Positions 42,873 through 50,695 of a stretch of 64,000 nucleotides of DNA are shown here, one piece after another. Under the pieces are notes generated by a model. The model worked only from the letters and a program-made list of their open reading frames with translations, was not told the origin of the DNA and made no database searches. A program made the position numbers and the translations under genes. Where the stretch lies: assembly GCA_913776825.1 (NCBI GenBank), contig CAJYPV010000027.1, positions 62,001 to 126,000 on the forward strand, read 5' to 3'. Numbering within the stretch: the first letter of the stretch is position 1; each line of letters opens with the position of its first letter. The stretch comes from Burkholderiaceae bacterium (GTDB lineage: Bacteria; Pseudomonadota; Gammaproteobacteria; Burkholderiales; Burkholderiaceae_C).

Positions 42873-43439
42873 ATGAAGCCGCGTTCCTTCGACCCTCTCA
42901 AACTCGACATCGGGGCCTTCGCCCGCGAATCCCAGCAACTGGATGGCGAATGGCCCGCTGCCGCGCTGCCTCGGCTGGCGGACTCGGCGGCGCCGGAGTC
43001 GGATGTCGCCGCCTGGCCGACGGTGCGCTGGTCCGCTCAGGGCGAGATCCGCACGCCGCGTGGCGGTGAAGCCCAGGTGTGGCTGCAGCTGGATTCGCAG
43101 GCGCAGGTGTCGCTGACCTGCCAGCGATGCCTCAAGCCGGTGCGGGAAGATCTCGTTGTCTCGCGCGCGTTCCGTTTTGTCCGGGACGAGGATCAGGCGG
43201 CCGAACTCGACATGGACAGCGACGACGATGTGCTGTCGCTGGTTCGTCACCTCAACCTGCGGGATTTGGTGGAGGACGAACTGCTGCTCGCGCTGCCGGT
43301 GGTTCCTCGGCATGAGGTGTGTCCTGAACCGCTGCCGCACTCGAACGTGGACGACGAGGAGCCTGCGGCGGAAGAGGAGCGTCCGAATCCGTTTGCGGCG
43401 CTGGCAGCGCTCAAGAAGGGATCTGGTGGCACAGCCTGA
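42873..43439 (+). CDS. yceD: YceD / DUF177 family protein
   Basis: The protein has 188 residues with the DUF177 layout: start LDIGAFAR, central LTCQRCLKPV (possible metal or disulfide Cys pair), and LRDLVEDELLLALPVVPRH near the end. It is nearly always encoded directly upstream of rpmF in bacteria, as here. In E. coli and plants relatives are linked to 23S rRNA accumulation, so a ribosome-assembly role is likely. The last codons overlap a perfect 8-base inverted repeat. Confidence 0.93.
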   Translation: MKPRSFDPLKLDIGAFARESQQLDGEWPAAALPRLADSAAPESDVAAWPTVRWSAQGEIRTPRGGEAQVWLQLDSQAQVSLTCQRCLKPVREDLVVSRAFRFVRDEDQAAELDMDSDDDVLSLVRHLNLRDLVEDELLLALPVVPRHEVCPEPLPHSNVDDEEPAAEEERPNPFAALAALKKGSGGTA

Positions 43440-43456
43440 AGGGGCTGTGCTACACT
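43429..43456 (+). promoter_or_regulatory. Inverted repeat and extended -10 box upstream of rpmF
   Basis: GCACAGCC (43429-43436) pairs with GGCTGTGC (43443-43450) around TGAAGG, spanning the yceD stop codon. Immediately after is TGCTACACT, an extended -10-like sequence (TACACT 43451-43456). No good -35 box is seen. This could be the rpmF promoter with an operator, or an RNA hairpin between yceD and rpmF. The 287-base yceD-rpmF gap otherwise shows only a long leader with an AGGAG ribosome-binding site. Confidence 0.4.
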
Positions 43457-43726
43457 CGCGGGCTTTCCCGGTTCAGTCCGGGCCGAGGCATCGGTAGCAG
43501 TGGCAGAGTAAACGGCCAAAATCAACCGATTCATGCGGACACGAAGAGATCGACGGACGCCCCCGCGCAGGTCGCAGGCATTTGACGAATTTTTGTGGTC
43601 TTGCATGGTTGAGTGAGGTCAGCGTGGTGGTTTCACCCGTAGCGGTCAGGCCGCCACTGCACAGCTCGAGCCACCTCGAGAGCCCGAGCAAGCCTCACAT
43701 CAGCCGAAGCCTTTAGGAGAAACATC

Positions 43727-43912
43727 ATGGCCGTTCAGCAAAACAAGAAGTCGCCTTCCAAGCGTGGCATGCACCGTTCGCACAATGCGCTGGTCAACCC
43801 CGGCATTGCGGTCGAGCCGACCACCGGTGAAGTGCACCTGCGTCACCACATCAGCCCCAACGGCTTCTATCGTGGTCGCAAGGTGCTGAAGACCAAGGCT
43901 GACGCCGCCTGA
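43727..43912 (+). CDS. rpmF: Ribosomal protein bL32
   Basis: This 61-residue ribosomal protein of the large subunit begins AVQQNKKSPSKRGMHRSH and has the central GEVHLRHHISPNGFYRG. It is the zinc-free form, lacking the four cysteines of the other bL32 type. It is preceded by AGGAG 7-11 nt before the ATG. It is placed between yceD and plsX as in most proteobacteria, linking ribosome and phospholipid synthesis. Confidence 0.97.
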   Translation: MAVQQNKKSPSKRGMHRSHNALVNPGIAVEPTTGEVHLRHHISPNGFYRGRKVLKTKADAA

Positions 43913-44279
43913 TCCATCGATCAAGTCGGCTCTCATGGCGCCCAGCGCCACGGCCTGGTGTCCAGTCGAATGAAAAAGCCCGGTTCAGCGCCTTGCGTTG
44001 CCGGGCTTTTGTGCTGGGCGCGCGGCTTTGATGTGCGCAAGCTCGGCCGCTGTGGCGCGGCGCTGATGAGGCTCGTCAGTCGCACGAGCGTCCAGGTGCG
44101 GGCGCTCGTGGTCCGATCGGGCCACTTCGCCCTGTCGCACGGGTGCTCACCCTTGCTCCCATCTCAGCGCTCGCGTAACGTGCGCCGCTTGTTGGCGATC
44201 TTCGCCGGCCGGCCTGGTGTTGCCGGTGCCGTGCATGTTTCTTGCACGCGCTGCTGATTCCGCTTCTTTTCTGGTCTCG
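43913..44279. other. rpmF-plsX intergenic region
   Basis: This 367-base gap holds the terminator for rpmF (43973-44012) and, past it, the region that must contain the plsX promoter. A small hairpin GTGCA/TGCAC lies near 44230-44247. No plausible small gene is visible. In many relatives plsX is cotranscribed with rpmF; here the terminator and gap indicate a separate fab operon promoter. Confidence 0.6.
43973..44012 (+). terminator. Intrinsic terminator after rpmF
   Basis: AAAAAGCCCGG (43973-43983) pairs with CCGGGCTTTT (44001-44010) around a 17-base loop, ending in a T-run. It is a typical rho-independent terminator, and the A-run could also serve the opposite strand. Confidence 0.85.
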
Positions 44280-45410
44280 ATGTCTGACACCCACGCCTCA
44301 AGCCCTTCGTTGTCCGCTGCGCCGATGCGCCTGGCGGTGGATTGCATGGGGGGCGACCATGGCCCCGCCGTGACGCTGCCGGCCTGCAGGTCCTTCCTCG
44401 CGGCGCATCCGCATGTGGAGTTGTTGCTGGTCGGGCAGCCGGACGCGCTGTCAGCCGCGGCCCAATGGCCGCGCTGCCGCATCGTGCCGGCCAGCGAGGT
44501 CGTCACGATGGACGATCCGATCGAAGTCGCGCTGCGCCGCAAGAAGGATTCGTCGATGCGGGTGGCGCTCAGCCAGCTCAAGCCCGGCAAGGACGGCACG
44601 CCCGCGCTCGCCCAGGCCTGCGTGTCCGCCGGCAACACCGGCGCGCTGATGGCGGTGGCCAAATATCTGCTCAAGACGCTGGAAGGCATTGATCGGCCCG
44701 CGATCGCGACGGTCATGCCCAATCAGCTCGGCGGCTTCACGACGGTGCTGGACCTCGGCGCCAATGTGGACTGCGGCCCCGAACATCTGCTGCAGTTCGC
44801 GGTGATGGGCAGCGCGCTGGTGTCGGCGGTCGATGGCAAAGCGGAGCCGAGTGTCGGTCTGCTCAACATCGGCGAGGAAATGATCAAGGGCAATGAGACC
44901 ATCAAGCGCGCAGGCGAATTGCTGCGCGAGGCGGCGGCTCATGATCAGTTGAACTTCCACGGCAATGTCGAGGGCAACGACATCTTCAAGGGCACGACCG
45001 ACATCGTGGTGTGCGATGGCTTCGTCGGCAATGTGGCGCTGAAGACCGCAGAAGGTCTGGCCAGCATGATCTCCAACTTCATCAAGGCCGAGTTCACCCG
45101 GACCTGGTGGACGAAGGTGATCGCCTTGCTGGCGATGCCCGTGCTGCAGCGCTTCAAGCACCGCGTGGACCACCGCCGGTTCAATGGCGCCGCCCTGTTG
45201 GGCCTGCGCGGTCTGGTGTTCAAGAGCCACGGTTCGGCGGATGCCTTTGCTTTCGAGCAGGCGCTGAACAGGGCGTATGATGCGGCCCGAAACCGGCTGC
45301 TCGACCGGGTCCATGATCGCATCGTCGCGACGCTGCAGGCGCTACCGTCTGCCAATGAGGAGGGCGGCGACGTTGGAGACAAGGCGGCCACCCCCGCCCA
45401 CGCTGCATGA
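44280..45410 (+). CDS. plsX: Phosphate acyltransferase PlsX
   Basis: This 376-residue enzyme makes acyl-phosphate from acyl-ACP for phospholipid synthesis. It shows the family opening RLAVDCMGGDHGPAVT, GNTGALMAVA and DGFVGNVALKTAEG. The start ATG at 44280 gives a 16-residue leader before the first conserved motif. An alternative start at 44325 would begin right at RLAVD. It is the first gene of the fatty-acid cluster. Its stop overlaps fabH as ATGA. Confidence 0.96.
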   Translation: MSDTHASSPSLSAAPMRLAVDCMGGDHGPAVTLPACRSFLAAHPHVELLLVGQPDALSAAAQWPRCRIVPASEVVTMDDPIEVALRRKKDSSMRVALSQLKPGKDGTPALAQACVSAGNTGALMAVAKYLLKTLEGIDRPAIATVMPNQLGGFTTVLDLGANVDCGPEHLLQFAVMGSALVSAVDGKAEPSVGLLNIGEEMIKGNETIKRAGELLREAAAHDQLNFHGNVEGNDIFKGTTDIVVCDGFVGNVALKTAEGLASMISNFIKAEFTRTWWTKVIALLAMPVLQRFKHRVDHRRFNGAALLGLRGLVFKSHGSADAFAFEQALNRAYDAARNRLLDRVHDRIVATLQALPSANEEGGDVGDKAATPAHAA

Positions 45411-46396
45411 CCACTGCTTTCCCTCGCTACGCTCGCATTCTCGGTACGGGCAGCTACCTTCCCCCCCATCGCGTCACCAATGCCGAGCTGGCCGAACGGT
45501 TGGCCCGCGACGGCATCGAGACCTCGCATGAATGGATCGTCGAACGCACCGGCATTCATGCCCGTCACTTCGCGGCGCCTGATGTCACTGCGAGCGATCT
45601 GGCGTTGCCTGCCGCCCAGGCCGCCCTGGAGGCCGCCGGTGTGGCGGCCCAGGACATCGACCTGATCATCGTCGCCACGTCCACGCCTGACATGGTGTTC
45701 CCCTCGGTGGCCTGCCTGCTGCAGAACAAGCTCGGCATCCACGGCTGTGCGGCATTCGACGTGCAAGCGGTCTGCTCCGGCTTCGTCTATGCCTTGACGG
45801 TGGCGGATTCGATGATCAAAAGCGGCGCGGCCACCAAGGCGCTCGTGATCGGCGCCGAAGTGTTCTCCCGCATCCTCGATTTCAAGGACCGCACCACTTG
45901 CGTGCTGTTCGGCGATGGCGCGGGCGCCGTCGTGCTCGGTGCCAGCGAGACGCCCGGCATCCTGGCCAGCGAGCTGCATGCCGATGGCCGCCATGTCGAC
46001 ATCCTCTGCACCCCGGGCACGGTCTCGGGCGGCCAGGTGCTGGGCCAGCCGCTGCTGAAGATGGACGGACAGGCCGTGTTCAAGCTGGCCGTCGGCGTGC
46101 TGGAAAAGGTCGCGCGCGCGGTGCTCGACAAGGCCGGACGCACCGACGCAGACATCGATTGGCTGATTCCGCATCAGGCCAACATCCGCATCATGCAAGG
46201 CACCGCCAAGAAGCTGAAGATGTCCACGGACAAGCTGATCGTGACGGTCGACGAGCATGGCAATACGTCGGCGGCGTCGATCCCGCTGGCGCTCGATGTG
46301 GCCGTTCGCGGGGGCAAGATCCAGCGTGGCGACACGGTGATGCTCGAAGGCGTGGGCGGCGGTTTCACCTGGGGCGCCGTGCTGCTCGACTTCTGA
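45407..46396 (+). CDS. fabH: 3-oxoacyl-ACP synthase III
   Basis: This 329-residue condensing enzyme starts fatty-acid synthesis by joining acetyl-CoA and malonyl-ACP. The catalytic residues are Cys123 (VQAVCSGF), His256 (IPHQAN) and Asn286 (HGNTSAAS). Length and motifs match bacterial FabH. It is coupled to plsX by a 4-nt overlap; a 136-base gap to fabD follows. Confidence 0.97.
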   Translation: MTTAFPRYARILGTGSYLPPHRVTNAELAERLARDGIETSHEWIVERTGIHARHFAAPDVTASDLALPAAQAALEAAGVAAQDIDLIIVATSTPDMVFPSVACLLQNKLGIHGCAAFDVQAVCSGFVYALTVADSMIKSGAATKALVIGAEVFSRILDFKDRTTCVLFGDGAGAVVLGASETPGILASELHADGRHVDILCTPGTVSGGQVLGQPLLKMDGQAVFKLAVGVLEKVARAVLDKAGRTDADIDWLIPHQANIRIMQGTAKKLKMSTDKLIVTVDEHGNTSAASIPLALDVAVRGGKIQRGDTVMLEGVGGGFTWGAVLLDF

Positions 46397-46532
46397 CGAC
46401 CTGATGGGCCGCGCCTGGCGCGACCGTCAGGGGTTGACCTCCTTCCTGGTTTGTTCCTTTCAGGTGCCACCGGGCAGCGTCTGACACGATGCGTGCCGAC
46501 GTCCCCAGCGCACCTCCATTCGCACGAACATC

Positions 46533-47474
46533 ATGAGCAAAAGCTTCGCATTCGTCTTTCCCGGCCAAGGCTCGCAATCGGTCGGCATGCTGGACGCCTG
46601 GGGTGACCATCCCGAAGTGGTGCGCACCCTGGCAGAGGCCTCCTCGGCCTTGGGCGAGGACGTGGGCGCGCTGATCAAGAACGGGCGGAAGGAACAGCTG
46701 GACCTGACGTCCAACACGCAGCCGGTCATGCTGACCGCGGGCATCGCCTGCTACCGCGCCTGGATGGCCGAGACCGGCCTGGCGCCCGCTGCGGCCGCCG
46801 GCCATTCGCTGGGTGAGTACACCGCGCTGGTGGCCGCTGGCGCCTTGAGCCTGACCGATGCCGTGCCGCTGGTGCGTCTGCGGGCGCAGGCGATGCAGGA
46901 AGCCGTGCCGGTGGGCGTGGGCGCGATGTCGGCGATCCTCGGGCTGGATGCCGCAGTGGTGCGGGACGTGTGCGCGCAAGTCGCTGCGGCGAGCGGTGAG
47001 GTCGTCGAGGCGGTCAATTTCAATGATCCGAAGCAGACGGTGATCGCCGGCACCAAGGCGGGCGTCGAACAGGCCATGGAGGCGCTCAAGGCGGCCGGAG
47101 CCAAGCGAGCGCTGCCGCTGCCGGTGTCGGCGCCGTTCCATTCCAGCCTGATGAAGCCGGCCGCCGAGCGTCTGCGCGAGAAGCTGGCCACGATCGACTT
47201 CAAGACGCCGGCCTTCCCGGTCATCAACAACATCGACGTGGCCGTCACTGAGGGCGCCGAGGCGCTGCGTGATGCGCTGTATCGCCAGGCCTTCGGTCCG
47301 GTGCGGTGGGTCGAGGTGGTGCAGGCGCTGAAGGCGCGTGGTCTCACCACGGTGATCGAGTGCGGCCCCGGCAAGGTGCTGGCCGGCATGGCCAAGCGCA
47401 TCGACGGCGAGATCGCCAGCACCACGGTGCTCGACCCGGCCTCGCTGGCGGAAGCCAAGAATCTGTTGAGCTGA
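46533..47474 (+). CDS. fabD: Malonyl-CoA:ACP transacylase
   Basis: This 313-residue enzyme moves malonate from CoA to ACP. The serine nucleophile is Ser92 in GHSLGEY, the catalytic histidine is His203 in APFHSSL, and GQGSQ is at the N-terminus. The order fabH-fabD-fabG-acpP-fabF is the classical proteobacterial cluster. The distance from fabH suggests either an internal promoter or a long untranslated stretch. Confidence 0.97.
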   Translation: MSKSFAFVFPGQGSQSVGMLDAWGDHPEVVRTLAEASSALGEDVGALIKNGRKEQLDLTSNTQPVMLTAGIACYRAWMAETGLAPAAAAGHSLGEYTALVAAGALSLTDAVPLVRLRAQAMQEAVPVGVGAMSAILGLDAAVVRDVCAQVAAASGEVVEAVNFNDPKQTVIAGTKAGVEQAMEALKAAGAKRALPLPVSAPFHSSLMKPAAERLREKLATIDFKTPAFPVINNIDVAVTEGAEALRDALYRQAFGPVRWVEVVQALKARGLTTVIECGPGKVLAGMAKRIDGEIASTTVLDPASLAEAKNLLS

Positions 47475-47484
47475 GGACGTCCAC

Positions 47485-48222
47485 ATGAGTGAGAGCAAGC
47501 AAGTCGCGCTGGTGACCGGCGCAAGCCGCGGGATCGGCCGTTCCATCGCCCTGACGCTGGCCCAGAAGGGCTTCGTGGTCATCGGCACCGCCACCAGCGA
47601 GACCGGCGCACAGGCGATCACCGATGCGCTGCAGCCGTTCGGCGGCCGCGGTGCGGTGCTGAATGTCAACGACGGCGCGGCGGTCGAAGCGCTGGTCGAT
47701 GCCATCGTCAAGCAGGACGGCGCGCTGCAGGTGCTGGTCAACAATGCCGGCATCACGCGGGACATGCTGTCCATGCGCATGAAGGACGAGGACTGGGATG
47801 CGGTGCTCGACACCAACCTCAAGGCCGTCTTCCGCGCCAGCCGGGCGGTGATGCGCACGATGATGAAGCAGCGCTATGGCCGCATCATCAACATCACCTC
47901 GGTGGTGGGTGCTTCCGGCAATGCCGGTCAGGCCAACTATGCCGCCGCCAAGGCGGGCGTGGCAGGCATGACGCGTGCCCTGGCTCGTGAGCTGGGCAGC
48001 CGCTCGATCACCGTCAACTGCGTGGCCCCGGGCTTCATCGCGACCGACATGACCGAAGTCCTGCCCGAGGCACAAAAGACCGCGCTGCTGGCGCAGATCC
48101 CGCTGGGGCGCCTCGGCGACCCGGCCGAGATCGCGCATGCGGTGGCCTTCCTCGCTTCCCCGGAAGCCGGCTACATCACCGGCACCGAGCTGCATGTCAA
48201 CGGCGGCATGTTCATGAACTGA
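47485..48222 (+). CDS. fabG: 3-oxoacyl-ACP reductase
   Basis: This 245-residue NADPH-dependent SDR reduces 3-oxoacyl-ACP. TGASRGIG is at 11-18, the catalytic triad is Ser139, Tyr152 and Lys156 (NYAAAK), and NNAG sits near 86-89. It starts 10 bases after fabD. It is the housekeeping counterpart to the FabG-like SDR of the polysaccharide locus at 34022. Confidence 0.97.
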   Translation: MSESKQVALVTGASRGIGRSIALTLAQKGFVVIGTATSETGAQAITDALQPFGGRGAVLNVNDGAAVEALVDAIVKQDGALQVLVNNAGITRDMLSMRMKDEDWDAVLDTNLKAVFRASRAVMRTMMKQRYGRIINITSVVGASGNAGQANYAAAKAGVAGMTRALARELGSRSITVNCVAPGFIATDMTEVLPEAQKTALLAQIPLGRLGDPAEIAHAVAFLASPEAGYITGTELHVNGGMFMN

Positions 48223-48397
48223 TCGCTCGCGCGATGCGGGGCGGCGGGCGCAAGCCCGTCAGCGAGCAGCGTGGGATCGATGGGGATCCTGCGCCGGCCC
48301 CGTCGAGTACCTCATCGTGGCGCGTCCGCCTGACGGCGGACATGCCCACCGGATTCACCCGGCCGGTGTGGGGCTGATAGAGTGCGAGCGCGTTCAG

Positions 48398-48461
48398 GTT
48401 CCGTCGGAACAGGGCGCCTCGGGACGCGCGAACTAGAGGCGCCGCTCTAAGGCCTTAGAAT
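48398..48461. promoter_or_regulatory. Three inverted repeats and a -10-like box upstream of acpP
   Basis: GTTCCG-T-CGGAAC at 48398-48410 is a palindrome. TAGAG-N6-CTCTA is at 48434-48449, and the perfect 12-base palindrome CTAAGGCCTTAG at 48447-48458 overlaps TAGAAT (48456-48461), a good -10 box. No clear -35 box lies 17 bases upstream. The 275-base fabG-acpP gap is thus likely a regulated acpP promoter. Confidence 0.45.
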
Positions 48462-48497
48462 CCCGGGTTGTTCTAGCAATCCCCTCCTGGAGGAGTC

Positions 48498-48737
48498 ATG
48501 AGCGATATCGAAGCACGTGTCAAGAAAATCATCGCCGAGCAACTCGGCGTGCCTGAAGCCGATGTGACCAATGAGAAGGCCTTCGTGGCTGACCTCGGCG
48601 CCGATTCTCTGGACACCGTGGAACTGGTGATGGCCCTCGAAGACGAGTTCGGCATCGAGATCCCCGACGAAGAAGCCGAGAAGATCACCACCGTCCAGCT
48701 GGCGATCGACTACGCGGTCAAGCATCAGAAGGCCTGA
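48498..48737 (+). CDS. acpP: Acyl carrier protein, housekeeping
   Basis: This 79-residue acidic four-helix protein carries the growing fatty acid on phosphopantetheine attached to Ser37 (GADSLDTVEL). Its sequence is the standard proteobacterial ACP. The ribosome-binding site GGAGGAG (48489-48495) is very strong but ends only 2 bases before the ATG, and lies next to its own complement CCTCC (48483-48487), so it may be partly hidden in RNA. Confidence 0.98.
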   Translation: MSDIEARVKKIIAEQLGVPEADVTNEKAFVADLGADSLDTVELVMALEDEFGIEIPDEEAEKITTVQLAIDYAVKHQKA

Positions 48738-48788
48738 TCGGCCTCTCTGACGCTGTCAGTTCCCGCAGTACCACTTCAATCATTGAGC

Positions 48789-50036
48789 ATGAGCCGTCGT
48801 CGCGTCGTCGTCACCGGTCTTGGCCTGATCAGTCCCGTGGGCAACACGGTTGAACAGGGCTGGGCCAACATCGTGGCCGGTCAATCCGGCATTGACACCA
48901 TCACCCGATTCGATGCCAGCAATCTGGCATGCCATTTCGCGGGTGAGGTGAAGGGCTTCAAGGTGGATGACTACATCCCCGCCAAGGAAGCGCGACACAT
49001 GGACACGTTCATCCATTACGGATTGGCCGCGTCCCTGCAGGCGGTGCGCGACGCCGGACTGCCCACCGGCGATGCGCTCAGCCCCGAGCTGGCCGAGCGC
49101 ATCGGCGTGCTGGTCGGTTCCGGCATCGGTGGCCTGCCCATGATTGAAGAGACCCATGCGGAACTGACGACGCGCGGCCCGCGCCGTGTGTCGCCGTTCT
49201 TCGTGCCGGCCTCGATCATCAACATGATCTCGGGCCACGTCTCGATCCAGTGTGGCTTCAAAGGCCCGAATCTGGCGATCGTGACGGCTTGCACAACCGG
49301 TCTGCACAGCATCGGCCAGGCGGGTCGCATGATTGAAGCCGGGGATGCGGATGTGATGGTGGCCGGCGGCGCCGAGTCCACCGTCTCTCCCCTGGGCGTC
49401 GGCGGTTTTGCCGCGGCCCGGGCGCTGTCGACCCGCAACGATGATCCCAAGACGGCCTCGCGCCCATGGGACAAGGATCGCGACGGCTTCGTGCTGGGCG
49501 AGGGCGCCGGCGTGCTGGTGCTCGAAGAGTACGAACATGCCAAGAAGCGCGGCGCCAAGATCTATGCGGAGTTGGTGGGTTTCGGCATGAGCGCCGACGC
49601 CTTCCACATGACCGCACCCGATGTGGACGGCCCGACCCGTTCCATGCGCAATGCCCTGCGCAATGCGGGCGTCAATCCGGACCAGATCCAGTACATGAAT
49701 GCCCACGGCACCTCGACGCCGCTGGGTGATGCGAACGAGACCAACGCCATCAAGCAGGCGTTCGGTGATCACGCCAAGTCGGGCTTGGTGGTCTCGTCGA
49801 CCAAGTCCATGACCGGTCACCTGCTGGGTGGCGCGGGTGGCATTGAATCGGTGTTCACCGTGATGGCGCTGCACGATCAGATCGCGCCGCCGACCATCAA
49901 CATCTTCAATCAGGATCCCGCCTGCGATCTGGACTACTGCGCCAACGAAGCGCGCAAGATGCCGATCGAGTACGCCGCGAAGAACAACTTCGGATTCGGC
50001 GGCACCAACGGGACGCTGATCTTCAAGCGGGCCTGA
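48789..50036 (+). CDS. fabF: 3-oxoacyl-ACP synthase II
   Basis: This 415-residue elongating condensing enzyme has the Cys-His-His triad at Cys168 (VTACTTG), His306 (NAHGTSTPLGD) and His344 (TKSMTGHLLG). The start is the ATG at 48789, giving the standard SRRRVVVTGLGLISPVG opening. A TTG two codons earlier is less likely. No clear Shine-Dalgarno sequence precedes it. An intrinsic terminator lies at 50163-50188. Confidence 0.97.
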   Translation: MSRRRVVVTGLGLISPVGNTVEQGWANIVAGQSGIDTITRFDASNLACHFAGEVKGFKVDDYIPAKEARHMDTFIHYGLAASLQAVRDAGLPTGDALSPELAERIGVLVGSGIGGLPMIEETHAELTTRGPRRVSPFFVPASIINMISGHVSIQCGFKGPNLAIVTACTTGLHSIGQAGRMIEAGDADVMVAGGAESTVSPLGVGGFAAARALSTRNDDPKTASRPWDKDRDGFVLGEGAGVLVLEEYEHAKKRGAKIYAELVGFGMSADAFHMTAPDVDGPTRSMRNALRNAGVNPDQIQYMNAHGTSTPLGDANETNAIKQAFGDHAKSGLVVSSTKSMTGHLLGGAGGIESVFTVMALHDQIAPPTINIFNQDPACDLDYCANEARKMPIEYAAKNNFGFGGTNGTLIFKRA

Positions 50037-50079
50037 CCGGCGCGGGGCCGGGTCGACACGCTCCACTGCGCGATCGATC

Positions 50080-50634
50080 ATGGCCCACGACGCCACCGCA
50101 CGATCCGCCGCAGGGGCGGGCTCGTCGGATGGGCAGTCGTCGCCGCTTCATGCCGTGATCTCACGCCGGGCTGTGTCCCGGCGTTTTTCATGCCCGCTCG
50201 ATCCGTCCTGGCGTGGCCTCCGCATCGCGCTGGTGGGCGCCGCTGTCGGCGCTGCCGCGCTGGCGTGTCTCCAGCATGGAGGGCCGCTCGCGGCGGCTGC
50301 GGCGCTGGCCCTTGTTGTCGGTGCGTGCGCGAGCGGCATCGTCGCGAAGCGACTGCCAGTACATGGCGACATCCTGCGCTGGGATGGTGCCCAGTGGTGG
50401 TGGCAGCCGCTGGCTGATTTCGACATCGAGCCTGGCGCGGGCTCGCGGCTTGCCAATCAGGTCGCCAAGCCGGTGGTGCCGGTCGTGCTCATCGATGTCG
50501 AACGCTGGATGCTCATTCGCCTGGCACCGGTCGACGCATCGTGGCGGTTCTGGCGCCACCACCATTTGGCGGTCTCACGTCGCGGCATGGGTTCGGCCTG
50601 GCCGTTACTCCGCATTCACCTCTTCATGGCGTGA
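50080..50634 (+). CDS. Hypothetical two-helix membrane protein, YgfX-like
   Basis: The protein has up to 184 residues. From about residue 41 the layout is DPSWRGLRIAL, two hydrophobic segments (about 47-63 and 70-86), then GDILRWDGAQWWWQP and a C-terminal beta-like part. The layout resembles YgfX/CptA-type inner-membrane proteins, though the identity is too low for a firm call. In relatives a short gene of this kind lies between fabF and rpoE. The first 40 residues look unlike the rest, and an intrinsic terminator (50163-50188) lies inside this 5' part, so the true start may be later; no good ATG in frame is present there. Confidence 0.5.
   Translation: MAHDATARSAAGAGSSDGQSSPLHAVISRRAVSRRFSCPLDPSWRGLRIALVGAAVGAAALACLQHGGPLAAAAALALVVGACASGIVAKRLPVHGDILRWDGAQWWWQPLADFDIEPGAGSRLANQVAKPVVPVVLIDVERWMLIRLAPVDASWRFWRHHHLAVSRRGMGSAWPLLRIHLFMA
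50163..50188 (+). terminator. Intrinsic terminator for the fab operon, inside the YgfX-like reading frame
   Basis: ACGCCGGG (50163-50170) pairs perfectly with CCCGGCGT (50177-50184) around CTGTGT, followed by TTTTT. It has the full form of a rho-independent terminator and lies 127 bases after the fabF stop, within the predicted 5' end of the following gene. Confidence 0.8.
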
Positions 50635-50695
50635 GCCTGACGAATTCCGTGCATGATGTGAGCCCTGTTTTCCCGCTATCCCGATACGAGTGTTC

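Noticed and set aside
43560..43610. TTGACG with a possible -10 as the main rpmF promoter
   Set aside because: The hexamer 17 bases downstream (ATGGTT) is a poor -10; the extended -10 at 43451 is better, though also weak.
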